A stretch of 64,000 nt of DNA from Rheinheimera baltica DSM 14885 (lineage in GTDB: Bacteria > Pseudomonadota > Gammaproteobacteria > Enterobacterales > Alteromonadaceae): NCBI RefSeq assembly GCF_000425345.1, contig NZ_KE384352.1, positions 1-64,000 on the forward strand. The letters are read 5' to 3'. The notes below the pieces were generated by a model that worked only from the letters and a program-made list of their open reading frames with translations, made no database searches and was not told where the DNA came from. The position numbers were made by a program, and so were the translations under genes. The first letter of the stretch is position 1. Each line of letters opens with the position of its first letter. Shown piece after piece: positions 1 to 7,535 of this stretch.

Positions 1-557
1 TGCTTGATGGTACTTACAAGGCATCATTCCAGGTAGGTGCAGACGCGGTTCAAACTATTGGTTTTAGTATGAGAAGCGTGGGTGGTACTGCTGCGAACAG
101 AAGTTTAAGTTCAAACGGTGGATTTACATTGTCAGGTATTGCCAGCATTGCATCGGCGGTGGGTGGACAAACACTGGCAAAACTGGCCTCGGGCATTTCA
201 GCGATTGGTACACCAACGGCAACAACGTTTGCAACGTCGTTCCGTGCAACAAGTATAAGTGTATCAAGTCAGGCGAACGCACAAAACGTGCTGGCAGGTA
301 TGGATGCTTTAGTTGCGGTGGTGGACAAAAAGCGGGCCGAGTTGGGTGCGGTACAAAACCGTTTTCAATCAACTATCCGTAACCAGTCAAATATTTCTGA
401 GAACTTATCTGGCGCTAAGTCACGTATTAAAGATGCGGATTTTGCAGCAGAAACTGCAATGCTAACGCGTAACCAGATTTTACAACAGGCCACAACAACG
501 ATATTGTCACAGGCAAATCAGCGTCCGCAAGCCGCATTGAGTCTGTTACAGGGCTAA
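1..557 (+). CDS. fliC: Flagellin, C-terminal part (cut by window edge)
   Basis: Structural subunit of the flagellar filament, exported through the axial channel and polymerised under the FliD cap. The frame is open from base 3 to the stop at 555-557; the start lies outside the window, so this is truncation by the edge, not a pseudogene. About 183 residues remain: the variable Ser/Thr/Gly-rich middle and the C-terminal D1/D0 helices (NQILQQATTTILSQANQ). It aligns almost without gaps to the next gene, with about 25 substitutions and one extra residue before the final Gly by my count, so the two are tandem paralogues. The Ser/Thr-rich middle is the kind of region O-glycosylated with pseudaminic acid, and a complete pathway for that sugar lies downstream. 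Confidence 0.95.
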   Translation, partial: LDGTYKASFQVGADAVQTIGFSMRSVGGTAANRSLSSNGGFTLSGIASIASAVGGQTLAKLASGISAIGTPTATTFATSFRATSISVSSQANAQNVLAGMDALVAVVDKKRAELGAVQNRFQSTIRNQSNISENLSGAKSRIKDADFAAETAMLTRNQILQQATTTILSQANQRPQAALSLLQG

Positions 558-600
558 TAAATTAATACGCTAAGCGCGGAGTGGTCAGCTAACGAAGATG

Positions 601-626
601 CCTTCAGCATGGGGTAATGTTGAAGG
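601..626 (+). promoter_or_regulatory. Stem-loop A with TGGGGTAA loop
   Basis: A 9-bp stem (601-609 with 618-626, one G-T wobble) closes the 8-base loop TGGGGTAA at 610-617, 44 bases after the stop of the first flagellin. No T run follows, so it does not look like an intrinsic terminator. The same loop recurs in two stem-loops before the next flagellin, whose stems differ in sequence, so the loop rather than the stem appears to be what is kept. Function unknown. Confidence 0.6.
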
Positions 627-877
627 TATCAATGCAGATTGCACCGTTGAAATAGTGGCAAGGCTAAGTGTGTTTTGTTTTGAAACATCTGATCTAACCA
701 CATAGAGTGAAAACCTTCATTTGGTGATTTGGTGCCGACTCCCGGTAGAAATATTTTTTTAAAGTGGTGCCTTCAAGTTTTTAGAAAGTTTTATGTTAGT
801 TAAGTATTTGTTTTGTAGCTATATTCCTTCCTACTTTCCGCCTTTAAAATAAAATCAAAAAAAATTAAAAAAAATCC

Positions 878-904
878 TAAAGGTTTATCTTGTCTCGCCG
901 ATAC
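878..904 (+). promoter_or_regulatory. Sigma28 (FliA) promoter of the second flagellin
   Basis: TAAA at 878-881, a spacer of exactly 15 bases, then GCCGATAC at 897-904: near-identical to the FliA consensus TAAA-N15-GCCGATAA. The start of transcription would be near 911, giving an untranslated leader of about 140 bases that contains both stem-loops B and C. FliA itself is encoded at 38.1 kb in this window. Confidence 0.85.
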
Positions 905-941
905 AAGTTATAGGGAAACTGTATTAGTGACCTTGTATTAA

Positions 942-965
942 CCGGATGGCGGGGTAACCAGCCGG
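942..965 (+). promoter_or_regulatory. Stem-loop B with CGGGGTAA loop
   Basis: Bases 942-949 (CCGGATGG) pair with 958-965 (CCAGCCGG) with one internal mismatch, closing the loop CGGGGTAA at 950-957. It lies in the predicted 5' leader of the second flagellin mRNA, about 90 bases before the start codon. The loop is shared with stem-loops A and C. Confidence 0.6.
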
Positions 966-995
966 ATTAATTCATAAGACTTATGCTGTTTAACT

Positions 996-1015
996 CAGTG
1001 GTGGGGTAACCGCTG
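996..1015 (+). promoter_or_regulatory. Stem-loop C with TGGGGTAA loop
   Basis: CAGTGG at 996-1001 pairs with CCGCTG at 1010-1015 (one G-T pair) around the loop TGGGGTAA at 1002-1009. The stem can be extended by ACT/AGT with a one-base bulge. It ends 28 bases before the GGAGG ribosome binding site, close enough to influence translation initiation if a protein or small RNA binds the loop. Confidence 0.6.
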
Positions 1016-1053
1016 AAGTACAAAGCAGTAATGTTTAATATTGGAGGCTACAT

Positions 1054-2016
1054 ATGGCTTTATATGTCAATACTAACGTGAGCTCGTTAAACGGCCAGCG
1101 CCAACTGATGAACAGTGGTACTGCATTAGATACGTCGTTTAAACGTTTATCATCAGGTCTGCGCATTAACAGTGCCGCAGACGATTCTGCAGGTTTACAA
1201 ATCAGCAACCGGTTAACTGGTCAAATCAATGGTTTGAACCAAGGTATCCGAAATGCTAACGACGGTATTTCATTGGCGCAAACGGCAGAAGGCGCGATGG
1301 AAGAAATTACATCATCGTTCCAGCGTGTACGTACTCTGGCGCAGCAAGCGGCTAACGGTTCTAATACTGATACCGACCGTTTAGCTATTCAGGACGAAAT
1401 TCGTAACCTGATGTCTGAAGTGAACCGTATCGCAAAAGACACCACATTTGGCGGTCAGAATATTCTTGATGGTTCATATAAAGCCACCTTCCAGGTGGGT
1501 GCAGATGCTGTCCAGACTATCGGTTTCAGTATGAAAAACGTTGGTGGTACTGCCGCTGGTCGTAGCGTAAGTTCAAACGGTGGTTTTACACTGTCAGGTA
1601 TTGCAAACGTGGCATCTACGGTAGGTGGCAATACGTTAGCAAAACTGGCGTCAGGCGTCTCTGCTATCGGGACTCCTTCTACCACAACCTTTACTGCATC
1701 GTTCAGAGCAACCGGTATTAGTGTATCTAGTCAAGCCAATGCGCAAAACGTATTAGCCGGTATGGATGCGTTAATTGGCGTTGTTGATAAAAAGCGGGCA
1801 GAGTTGGGTGCGGTGCAAAACCGTTTTCAATCGACTATTCGTAACCAATCGAATATCGCGGAAAACTTATCTGGTGCTCGTAGTCGTATCCAAGATGCTG
1901 ACTTTGCCGCTGAAACGGCTGCATTAACGCGTAACCAGATATTACAACAGGCCAGTACGACTATCCTGTCACAGGCTAACCAGCGTCCGCAGGTAGCGTT
2001 GTCACTGTTAGGATAA
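1054..2016 (+). CDS. fliC: Flagellin
   Basis: Major filament subunit, 320 aa. The N-terminal D0/D1 helices are canonical (LSSGLRINSAADDSAGLQIS at about 31-50), as is the C-terminal coiled coil (TRNQILQQASTTILSQ) ending in LSLLG. The middle (about 150-225) is short and rich in Ser, Thr, Gly and Ala, with no large D2/D3 outer domains; these residues are candidate glycosylation sites. The ATG is set 6 bases after GGAGG. Transcription should start from the FliA promoter at 878-904, and an intrinsic terminator lies just after the stop, so this gene is likely transcribed mostly on its own. Confidence 0.98.
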   Translation: MALYVNTNVSSLNGQRQLMNSGTALDTSFKRLSSGLRINSAADDSAGLQISNRLTGQINGLNQGIRNANDGISLAQTAEGAMEEITSSFQRVRTLAQQAANGSNTDTDRLAIQDEIRNLMSEVNRIAKDTTFGGQNILDGSYKATFQVGADAVQTIGFSMKNVGGTAAGRSVSSNGGFTLSGIANVASTVGGNTLAKLASGVSAIGTPSTTTFTASFRATGISVSSQANAQNVLAGMDALIGVVDKKRAELGAVQNRFQSTIRNQSNIAENLSGARSRIQDADFAAETAALTRNQILQQASTTILSQANQRPQVALSLLG

Positions 2017-2035
2017 GCTATAGTTATATAGTAAG

Positions 2036-2067
2036 TTGGCCAGTGTTATACTGGCCAACAGTTTTAT
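2036..2067 (+). terminator. Intrinsic terminator between flagellin and flaG
   Basis: A perfect 9-bp inverted repeat (TTGGCCAGT at 2036-2044, ACTGGCCAA at 2050-2058) around the loop GTTAT is followed by CAGTTTTATT. It should end most flagellin transcripts and let a fraction read into flaG, whose ribosome binding site begins at 2071. That would give the large excess of flagellin over FlaG that filament assembly needs. Confidence 0.75.
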
Positions 2068-2080
2068 TCTGGAGGTTTTT

Positions 2081-2530
2081 ATGACTGTTGAAACTTTAGT
2101 TAGCAAAGACCCTCGTCTGGCAGACATTTTGCAAGAAAGAAATGCGCTGAACAAAGTGGCGGTTGATGAGTCTGTAGGGCGTGAAACTTTGCAACAGATA
2201 TTGGCGGTGAAAACCGTAAAGAATGAACAAGCTGACAACGAAAAAGCAGTAGCGCAGGAAGAGGTCGAGGCTCCCGTGGTAAAATTTGATAACAATCAAA
2301 TTCGTGACACGTTGGAGCAGATTAATAAAGTGATCCCGATAGCAAACACAAAATTAATCTTTGAGTTTGACGAGCTGGGCGATCCACCAATTATCAAAGT
2401 TATTGACAAAACCAGTAACGAGCTTATTCGTGAGATCCCGTCACAAGATTTAGTTAAAGTGGCTCAAGCTTTCAGTGAAATGGCCGATAACTTAACTAAG
2501 GCAGGCGCGTTAATTAACTTTCAAGCCTGA
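2081..2530 (+). CDS. flaG: Flagellar protein FlaG
   Basis: Small cytoplasmic protein (149 aa) of the FlaG family, linked in Pseudomonas and Vibrio to filament length and motility; its biochemical role is unsettled. The C-terminal half has the typical core (LIFEFDELGDPPIIKVID, then IREIPSQDLVKVAQAFSEM). The N-terminal half is charged and variable. I chose the ATG at 2081, 5 bases after GGAGG; the longer frame from a TTG at 2036 would run through the terminator hairpin and lacks a ribosome binding site. The end of this gene also contains a candidate FliA promoter for fliD. Confidence 0.9.
   Translation: MTVETLVSKDPRLADILQERNALNKVAVDESVGRETLQQILAVKTVKNEQADNEKAVAQEEVEAPVVKFDNNQIRDTLEQINKVIPIANTKLIFEFDELGDPPIIKVIDKTSNELIREIPSQDLVKVAQAFSEMADNLTKAGALINFQA
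2464..2490 (+). promoter_or_regulatory. Candidate sigma28 promoter for fliD inside flaG
   Basis: TCAA at 2464-2467, a 15-base spacer, then a perfect GCCGATAA at 2483-2490. Only one base of the -35 element deviates from TAAA. Transcription would begin near 2498, about 57 bases before the fliD ATG. It lies within codons of flaG, so the -10 match could be chance, but position and spacing fit a promoter for the cap and chaperone genes. Confidence 0.55.
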
Positions 2531-2554
2531 TAACGAATACAGGAGCATGCTGTT

Positions 2555-3955
2555 ATGGCGGCAATAACTTCAGCGGGTGTAGGTTCAGGGCTAGACCTGG
2601 AAAGCATTATCCAGGCTACCGTTAATGCCGAGGATCTGCCTCGGGTTCAGCGTTTTGAAACAACGAAAACCCGCCTGTCTGTTGAGTTGTCTGGTCTTGG
2701 TGCTGTTAAGTCCTCTTTGTCTGCTTTTCAGGATATTGTAAAAAAGCTGGCTGAACTTGAAAACTTTACCAAGCGTAGCAATACCATAACGCAACCTGCA
2801 TCAGGTAGTGTGATTTCTGTCGCATCTAATGATACCGCCACTCCGGGTAACTTTAACATTAAGGTTAACCAATTAGCTCAAGGCAGCCGTGCTACGACTA
2901 ATGCCGCTTTTACTTCTCCTTCAGATGTTGTTAGTGCGAACGGCGGAAAGTTAACTATTGCTGCAGGTGCGAAAACTTTTGATATTGATATTGCTGCTGG
3001 CGCTACCCTTGAGGAAGTCCGGTCTGCAATTAATAATTCAGCAGACAATTTTGGCGTATCAGTCAATATCATTAACACCGGTGGCGCATCGCCAGAGTCT
3101 AAGTTGGTGATTACATCAAGTGTTACCGGTGCAGGAAATGACTTAACCATCACCAGTGATACTGCAGAATTAGATAATTTGTCTACGACCGCATTTGCCG
3201 GTGGTACACCCGGCCTGACAATTGCAGCAGCAGATATTGCGAAAGACGCAATTATCGAAGTTGATGGCATTGCCATAAACAGTAGCTCTAATGTTTTTAA
3301 AGATGCTATCCAAGATTTGACCATCACGGCAACGAAAGTCAGTGAAGGTACAGAAAGCGCAAAGTTAACCGTTGATTACGATAAAAGCGGTGTAGAGAAA
3401 TTACTCGGCGAGTTTATTGACGCATATAACAATGCTATTGGTACTATCGATTATCATACGCAAGTCGGTGCAGCTCTATATGGCGACTCGTCTATTCGCA
3501 GTCTCAGAAGTCAAATGACAAGCTCATTGTCTACCGTTGTATCAAATGCAGGTGGGTTTGAAACGCTTTTTGATGTTGGAATTGGTTTAACTAAAGACGG
3601 TACGCTAGAGAAAAGTTCTTTAGTGCGCAGTGTTAGTGATGCGCTGACATCCAATTACACTGGCGTAGGTAAGTTGTTTGCCAGTGAAAATGGTGTGGCA
3701 AAAACATTTGAGTCATTCTTAGAGACACACCTTGAATCAAAAGGCAGTTTTACATTTCGGGAAGACAATTTAAATAGATCCCTGAAACAATTAGAAAATG
3801 ATCGTGAATCACATGATTACAGAATGACTCAGCTAGAGTCCGGGCTGCGTGCGAAATATGCGAGTTTAGATGTATTAATTGCTCAAATGCAAAGTACAGG
3901 TAGCTATATTACACAGCAATTGGCATCACTGCCGGGCTTTACCAGCAAAAAATAA
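2555..3955 (+). CDS. fliD: Flagellar filament cap protein FliD (HAP2)
   Basis: Forms the cap at the filament tip under which flagellin folds and inserts. It has 466 aa, the usual size. The N-terminal FliD_N domain is clear (AGVGSGLDLESIIQATVNAE near residues 6-25), and a FliD_C domain follows over roughly 230-450, ending in a predicted coiled coil. The middle has Ala/Thr-rich beta repeats. The ATG is preceded by AGGAG at 2541-2545. Polar flagellins, flaG and fliD in this order are standard for Vibrio and Pseudomonas. Expression is expected from FliA-dependent transcription. Confidence 0.95.
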   Translation: MAAITSAGVGSGLDLESIIQATVNAEDLPRVQRFETTKTRLSVELSGLGAVKSSLSAFQDIVKKLAELENFTKRSNTITQPASGSVISVASNDTATPGNFNIKVNQLAQGSRATTNAAFTSPSDVVSANGGKLTIAAGAKTFDIDIAAGATLEEVRSAINNSADNFGVSVNIINTGGASPESKLVITSSVTGAGNDLTITSDTAELDNLSTTAFAGGTPGLTIAAADIAKDAIIEVDGIAINSSSNVFKDAIQDLTITATKVSEGTESAKLTVDYDKSGVEKLLGEFIDAYNNAIGTIDYHTQVGAALYGDSSIRSLRSQMTSSLSTVVSNAGGFETLFDVGIGLTKDGTLEKSSLVRSVSDALTSNYTGVGKLFASENGVAKTFESFLETHLESKGSFTFREDNLNRSLKQLENDRESHDYRMTQLESGLRAKYASLDVLIAQMQSTGSYITQQLASLPGFTSKK

Positions 3956-3972
3956 TCTGAAGGAGTAAACCA

Positions 3973-4407
3973 ATGAGTAGCGCAAAATTAAAGTTTTATC
4001 AGAAAGAAGCGACAAAAACGCGGATGGCTGATGCGTCTCCTTACCAAATTATTCAAATGCTTATGGCTGGCGTAATGGACAATCTAGCGTTAGCTAAAGG
4101 TGCTATTCAGCGCAAAGATTATGAACTAAAAGCAGCAAGCCTTTCTAAAGCTTCGGCAATTTTTGAGTCATTGCGTTCTTGTTTAGATGAGTCTGTGTCA
4201 CCTGAGTTGGGCCAGAATCTTTATGCTTTGTACAGTTATATGATTGAACGCTTAATTGATGCGAGTGTTGAAAAAGAAACTACGACTGCGATTGATGAAG
4301 TGGCAAGTTTGTTTCGTGAAATAAAATCAGCCTGGGATGAAATCCCGCTAAGTGCACAGCAACAGGCAGAAGCAGAGCGTAGTATGGCACATGCTAACGT
4401 TGGATAA
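3973..4407 (+). CDS. fliS: Flagellin export chaperone FliS
   Basis: Cytoplasmic helical chaperone (144 aa) that binds the C-terminal D0 helix of flagellin to stop premature polymerisation and escort it to FlhA. Family signature residues are visible in SPYQIIQMLMAGVMDNLALAKGAI near residues 23-46. The start is preceded by GAAGGAG. It follows fliD by 17 bases and overlaps the next small gene by 17 bases, indicating co-transcription and translational coupling. Confidence 0.95.
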   Translation: MSSAKLKFYQKEATKTRMADASPYQIIQMLMAGVMDNLALAKGAIQRKDYELKAASLSKASAIFESLRSCLDESVSPELGQNLYALYSYMIERLIDASVEKETTTAIDEVASLFREIKSAWDEIPLSAQQQAEAERSMAHANVG

Positions 4408-4708
4408 ATTAGATCAGGCAGAGCAGCTCCTCGCTGCTCTGAAGCAGAGTATTGCTGCTGAAGACTTCACCGCATCGGCACAGCAACTAAACTGCCTAAA
4501 TGAACAAATAACTCAGCTATTTATAGCACCAACTGACCTTGCCCCTATTAACTATCCTCGGCTGCAGGCTCTATCAACTGATTTTGCGAAGCTAATAGAT
4601 ACGTTGTCGGCACAACGTTACCAAATTAAAGATAGTATCTCGCAACTGCGTGGCGTAAAGTCTGACAACAAGATCACAAGAACGTACAAGATAGAAAAAG
4701 ACAAATGA
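4391..4708 (+). CDS. fliT: FliT-like flagellar chaperone
   Basis: Small, mostly helical protein (105 aa from this start) in the position where fliT (flaI in Vibrio) normally sits, right after fliS. FliT-type proteins chaperone FliD and can regulate flagellar genes. Sequence similarity is weak, as is usual for the family; the call rests on size, predicted helices rich in Leu/Gln and context. The frame opens at 4352, but I prefer the ATG at 4391 because the longer version would overlap fliS further and is unlike FliT at its N-terminus. It overlaps the next start by the ATGA arrangement at 4705-4708. Confidence 0.7.
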   Translation: MLTLDKLDQAEQLLAALKQSIAAEDFTASAQQLNCLNEQITQLFIAPTDLAPINYPRLQALSTDFAKLIDTLSAQRYQIKDSISQLRGVKSDNKITRTYKIEKDK

Positions 4709-6798
4709 TGGATGTAGAAAAAAGTCTGGCTGAAGCTGAGTCTGCGTATAGTCAATTAGTTGAGCAAAAACAGCGCGAGCTTGATTTCAATCTAAGCTCT
4801 AAACAGACCTTCAACGCTAATATTCGGGCATTTGAGCAGTACTATCCAGAGTTAGCCTCATCAATGAAAGCTTATAAGCCTAAAGCTGGTTTTGAGTTGC
4901 TGGTTACCCGCACAGGCATGGGGAATTTCATTCCGCAGGGGCATAGTGTGCCGCTTTATGCTGATGATCCCATTGCTCAGGTTAGCGAACAGGTAAGCAA
5001 AAACACAAAGAAAGGCTATTACAGCTACACCAGCTATGGTTTTGGCGGGCACACCACAGATAAACGCATTCATATGCAGTTTATGACAAAGCTTGACAAC
5101 CTTATTGCTAGTTTAAATGCTGAAAAACCTCAGTTTATAGAGCAACTGCCTGCACATTTTCCCAGCTCAATAATTTTTGGTGTTGGCCTGGGTTACCACA
5201 TACCCATTTTACTAAAGCAGCACCATTTTGATTATCTGTTCATTTGTGAGCCTGATATTGAGCTATTTTACGCTAGCTTATTTTGCACTGATTGGGCGGA
5301 TATCATTCATACCGTTGAAAACAATGATGGTGCGTTATTTATACAGGTCGGATTATCCTATAAAGATTTTTTTGATTCATTGCACGGTATAGCGGGTGAT
5401 ATTGGTGCATTTAGTTTAGTTCGGAGTTTTTGTTATCAACATTATCCATCTAAAGATGTAAACCAACTGATTAAATCTTTTTTTGAACGTTATTTTGAAT
5501 TGCAATCCGGTTTTGGTTTTTACAATGACAACATAGATGGCTTGGCTCATGCGATACATAATATAGAAAACGGCGTGTCATTCTTTGTTGCTGACAGCGA
5601 ATTAAGAAAACCGTATCAAAAGCTTCCTTTATTTATTGTTGGAAACGGCCCTTCACTGGACTCTTCCGTTGAGTTGCTAAAAGAGGTGCAAGATAGTGCG
5701 ATTATTCTCGCCGTCGGCAGTGCCTTGGCATCTTTATTAAAGGTTGGTGTTACGCCAGACTTTCACGTAATTGTAGAGCGTACCAAAAGTACCTATGACG
5801 TGCTTTTAGATACCTTGCCATTAGAAGCATATAGAAATGTCAACCTGCTAACCGTTGATGTCATGTACCCTGAAATTCCAAAATTGTACAAATGGGCGGG
5901 AATGGGGTTGAAAGGCCCTGAATCTGCAACGGTTTTTATACAGCTACAAACATTGAAAAAATATCATCAGGCATTACCGTCACTACCATCTTGTGGTCCG
6001 GTTGTGTCAAACACCGCATTGTCGTACGCAGCAATGATGGGATTTGAAGAGATTTATCTTGTCGGAGTAGATAACGGCAGCAGGCAGAATGTTACACACT
6101 CAAAGCACAGTTTTTATTATAAAGAAGGGGTTCAGTATCAAAGCCCGTTGGTTACTGGTGCTAAGCATGTATTGCCCGGCAATCTGGGTGAAGATGTGTT
6201 GGCCACTGATTTACTGATGATCTCTAAAAATCATCTTGAAGCGATTATTGCTGCTAATCCGAAAAAGTTTTTTTACAACGTTGGGCACGGTGCAAAATTA
6301 GAAGGTGCGTATCCAATTACTGAGCAGTCGGTGCTGATTGGTAAACCTATAGAAAATAAATCTCAGATTATAGAACAAATAAAAGCGGATTTTTTTGTTA
6401 AAGATCTTGTGCAGTTTGATGTGGCGACTTTAGAGTTTGAACAATTTGATGTGATTTGTGACGATTTAATTGAAATTGGTAGTAGGTCTTTTGATAGTAG
6501 AGAAAGTGCCGCAGGCTTACTTAAAAAGCAAGCGCGCTATTTGTTCTCTTATAAAAAAACCAAGTATGCCCATTTGTACTATCTGCTGCGTGGCTCTTTG
6601 CTATATGTACATTGCCCTATGTTAACAATGCTGTACTCTTATCAGGACGATGCGTTGACCTTAGGCTATTTTGCCAAATTTATGGCACTGTGGAATGAAT
6701 ATGTTTTAGCCGTGAAAAAAGATTTTAGAGTTAATTATTTGACAACCTGCGGCTATAGTTTGGAACAAGCTATTAGTGAACTAAAGGCTCAGTCCTGA
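4705..6798 (+). CDS. Motility-associated factor (Maf) glycosyltransferase
   Basis: Large cytoplasmic protein (697 aa) of the Maf / DUF115 family. Maf proteins transfer nonulosonic acids such as pseudaminic acid from CMP donors to Ser/Thr of flagellin in Campylobacter, Aeromonas and Helicobacter. The DUF115 core begins near residue 290 with the signature LFIVGNGPSLDSS at about 309-321, with further conserved blocks (SCGPVVSNTALSYAAMMGF, EIYLVGVDNG) to about 460. An N-terminal alpha/beta domain (about 150-240) precedes it. It starts inside the fliT-like stop codon and sits directly upstream of pseF, so sugar supply and transfer are linked. Two adjacent ATGs (4705, 4708) are possible starts. Confidence 0.88.
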   Translation: MMDVEKSLAEAESAYSQLVEQKQRELDFNLSSKQTFNANIRAFEQYYPELASSMKAYKPKAGFELLVTRTGMGNFIPQGHSVPLYADDPIAQVSEQVSKNTKKGYYSYTSYGFGGHTTDKRIHMQFMTKLDNLIASLNAEKPQFIEQLPAHFPSSIIFGVGLGYHIPILLKQHHFDYLFICEPDIELFYASLFCTDWADIIHTVENNDGALFIQVGLSYKDFFDSLHGIAGDIGAFSLVRSFCYQHYPSKDVNQLIKSFFERYFELQSGFGFYNDNIDGLAHAIHNIENGVSFFVADSELRKPYQKLPLFIVGNGPSLDSSVELLKEVQDSAIILAVGSALASLLKVGVTPDFHVIVERTKSTYDVLLDTLPLEAYRNVNLLTVDVMYPEIPKLYKWAGMGLKGPESATVFIQLQTLKKYHQALPSLPSCGPVVSNTALSYAAMMGFEEIYLVGVDNGSRQNVTHSKHSFYYKEGVQYQSPLVTGAKHVLPGNLGEDVLATDLLMISKNHLEAIIAANPKKFFYNVGHGAKLEGAYPITEQSVLIGKPIENKSQIIEQIKADFFVKDLVQFDVATLEFEQFDVICDDLIEIGSRSFDSRESAAGLLKKQARYLFSYKKTKYAHLYYLLRGSLLYVHCPMLTMLYSYQDDALTLGYFAKFMALWNEYVLAVKKDFRVNYLTTCGYSLEQAISELKAQS

Positions 6799-6800
6799 CC

Positions 6801-7520
6801 ATGCGTATCGCTGTTATTCCAGCCAGAGGCGGTAGTAAACGAATCCCGCGTAAAAATATTCGTTTTTTCGAAGGGCAGCCGATAATAGCCTGGTCGATAC
6901 AGGCTGCAATAACTAGTGGTTGTTTCGACAAAGTTTTGGTATCAACCGATGACGAAGAAATTGCCGCAATAAGTCGGCAATACGGTGCTGATACGCCATT
7001 TATTCGCCCTTCTGAACTGGCAGATGACTTTTCAGGTACCGCTGACGTTATGCGCCATGCAATACAAAGTGTAAATGCTGCAGCCAATTCTATTATGTCT
7101 GCGTCATCAGGGGTGACTGCGGCATGCTGTATTTACGCTACGGCCCCGCTAATTTGTCCAGAAGATATCGGTATGGGATTAAAACAGCTTAACAATGGCT
7201 CATGCGATTATGCATTGGCGGTCACGGAGTTTGAGTTTCCCATACAGCGAGCAGTGCGACTGGACGAGAATAACCATCTGGTGATGCTCAACCCGGAGTT
7301 TTCAGGAACACGTTCGCAGGATTTAGTGCCTACTTTTCATGACGCTGGCCAGTTTTGCTGGGGAACAGCAGAAGCCTGGTTACACGCGAAACCAATTTAT
7401 AACGGCATGACAGCGGCAGTTTCTATCGAGCGCTGTCGCGTACAGGATATCGATAACGAAAATGACTGGCAGCGTGCTGAGTTGATGTTTCGCGCCAGTC
7501 GATCTCAAAACTCACGTTAG
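6801..7520 (+). CDS. pseF: Pseudaminic acid cytidylyltransferase PseF
   Basis: Activates pseudaminic acid with CTP to give CMP-pseudaminic acid, the donor for Maf. The N-terminal nucleotide-binding signature MRIAVIPARGGSKRIPRKNI is that of the CMP-sialate synthetase fold, and the 239-aa length is typical of PseF. It starts 2 bases after the Maf stop. Conserved acidic residues of the metal site are seen in the STDDEEIA segment. NeuA/LegF relatives share the fold, but the presence of PseB, PseC, PseG and PseI here argues for Pse. Confidence 0.93.
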   Translation: MRIAVIPARGGSKRIPRKNIRFFEGQPIIAWSIQAAITSGCFDKVLVSTDDEEIAAISRQYGADTPFIRPSELADDFSGTADVMRHAIQSVNAAANSIMSASSGVTAACCIYATAPLICPEDIGMGLKQLNNGSCDYALAVTEFEFPIQRAVRLDENNHLVMLNPEFSGTRSQDLVPTFHDAGQFCWGTAEAWLHAKPIYNGMTAAVSIERCRVQDIDNENDWQRAELMFRASRSQNSR

Positions 7521-7535
7521 GTACAAGAGGGCATC

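Larger units (their letters stand above)
558..1053 (+). other. Flagellin intergenic region with promoter and stem-loops
   Basis: This 496-base gap between the two flagellin genes holds no credible ORF. It carries one stem-loop just after the first gene, an A/T-rich tract around 840-875, a sigma28 promoter at 878-904, two more stem-loops in the likely 5' untranslated region, and a GGAGG ribosome binding site at 1043-1047. I see no classical intrinsic terminator (GC-rich stem plus T run) after the first flagellin, so its 3' end is undefined. Confidence 0.7.

Noticed and set aside
1-557. First flagellin frame lacking a start codon, as if a pseudogene
   Set aside because: The open frame runs from the very first codon at the window edge and aligns without breaks to the second flagellin; it is only truncated by the window.
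942-1047. CsrA/RsmA sites in the flagellin leader
   Set aside because: Neither the hairpin loops nor the ribosome binding site contains the ANGGA core in a loop.
2036-2080. Longer FlaG start (TTG at 2036)
   Set aside because: The extension would translate through the terminator hairpin and lacks a ribosome binding site; ATG 2081 has GGAGG.
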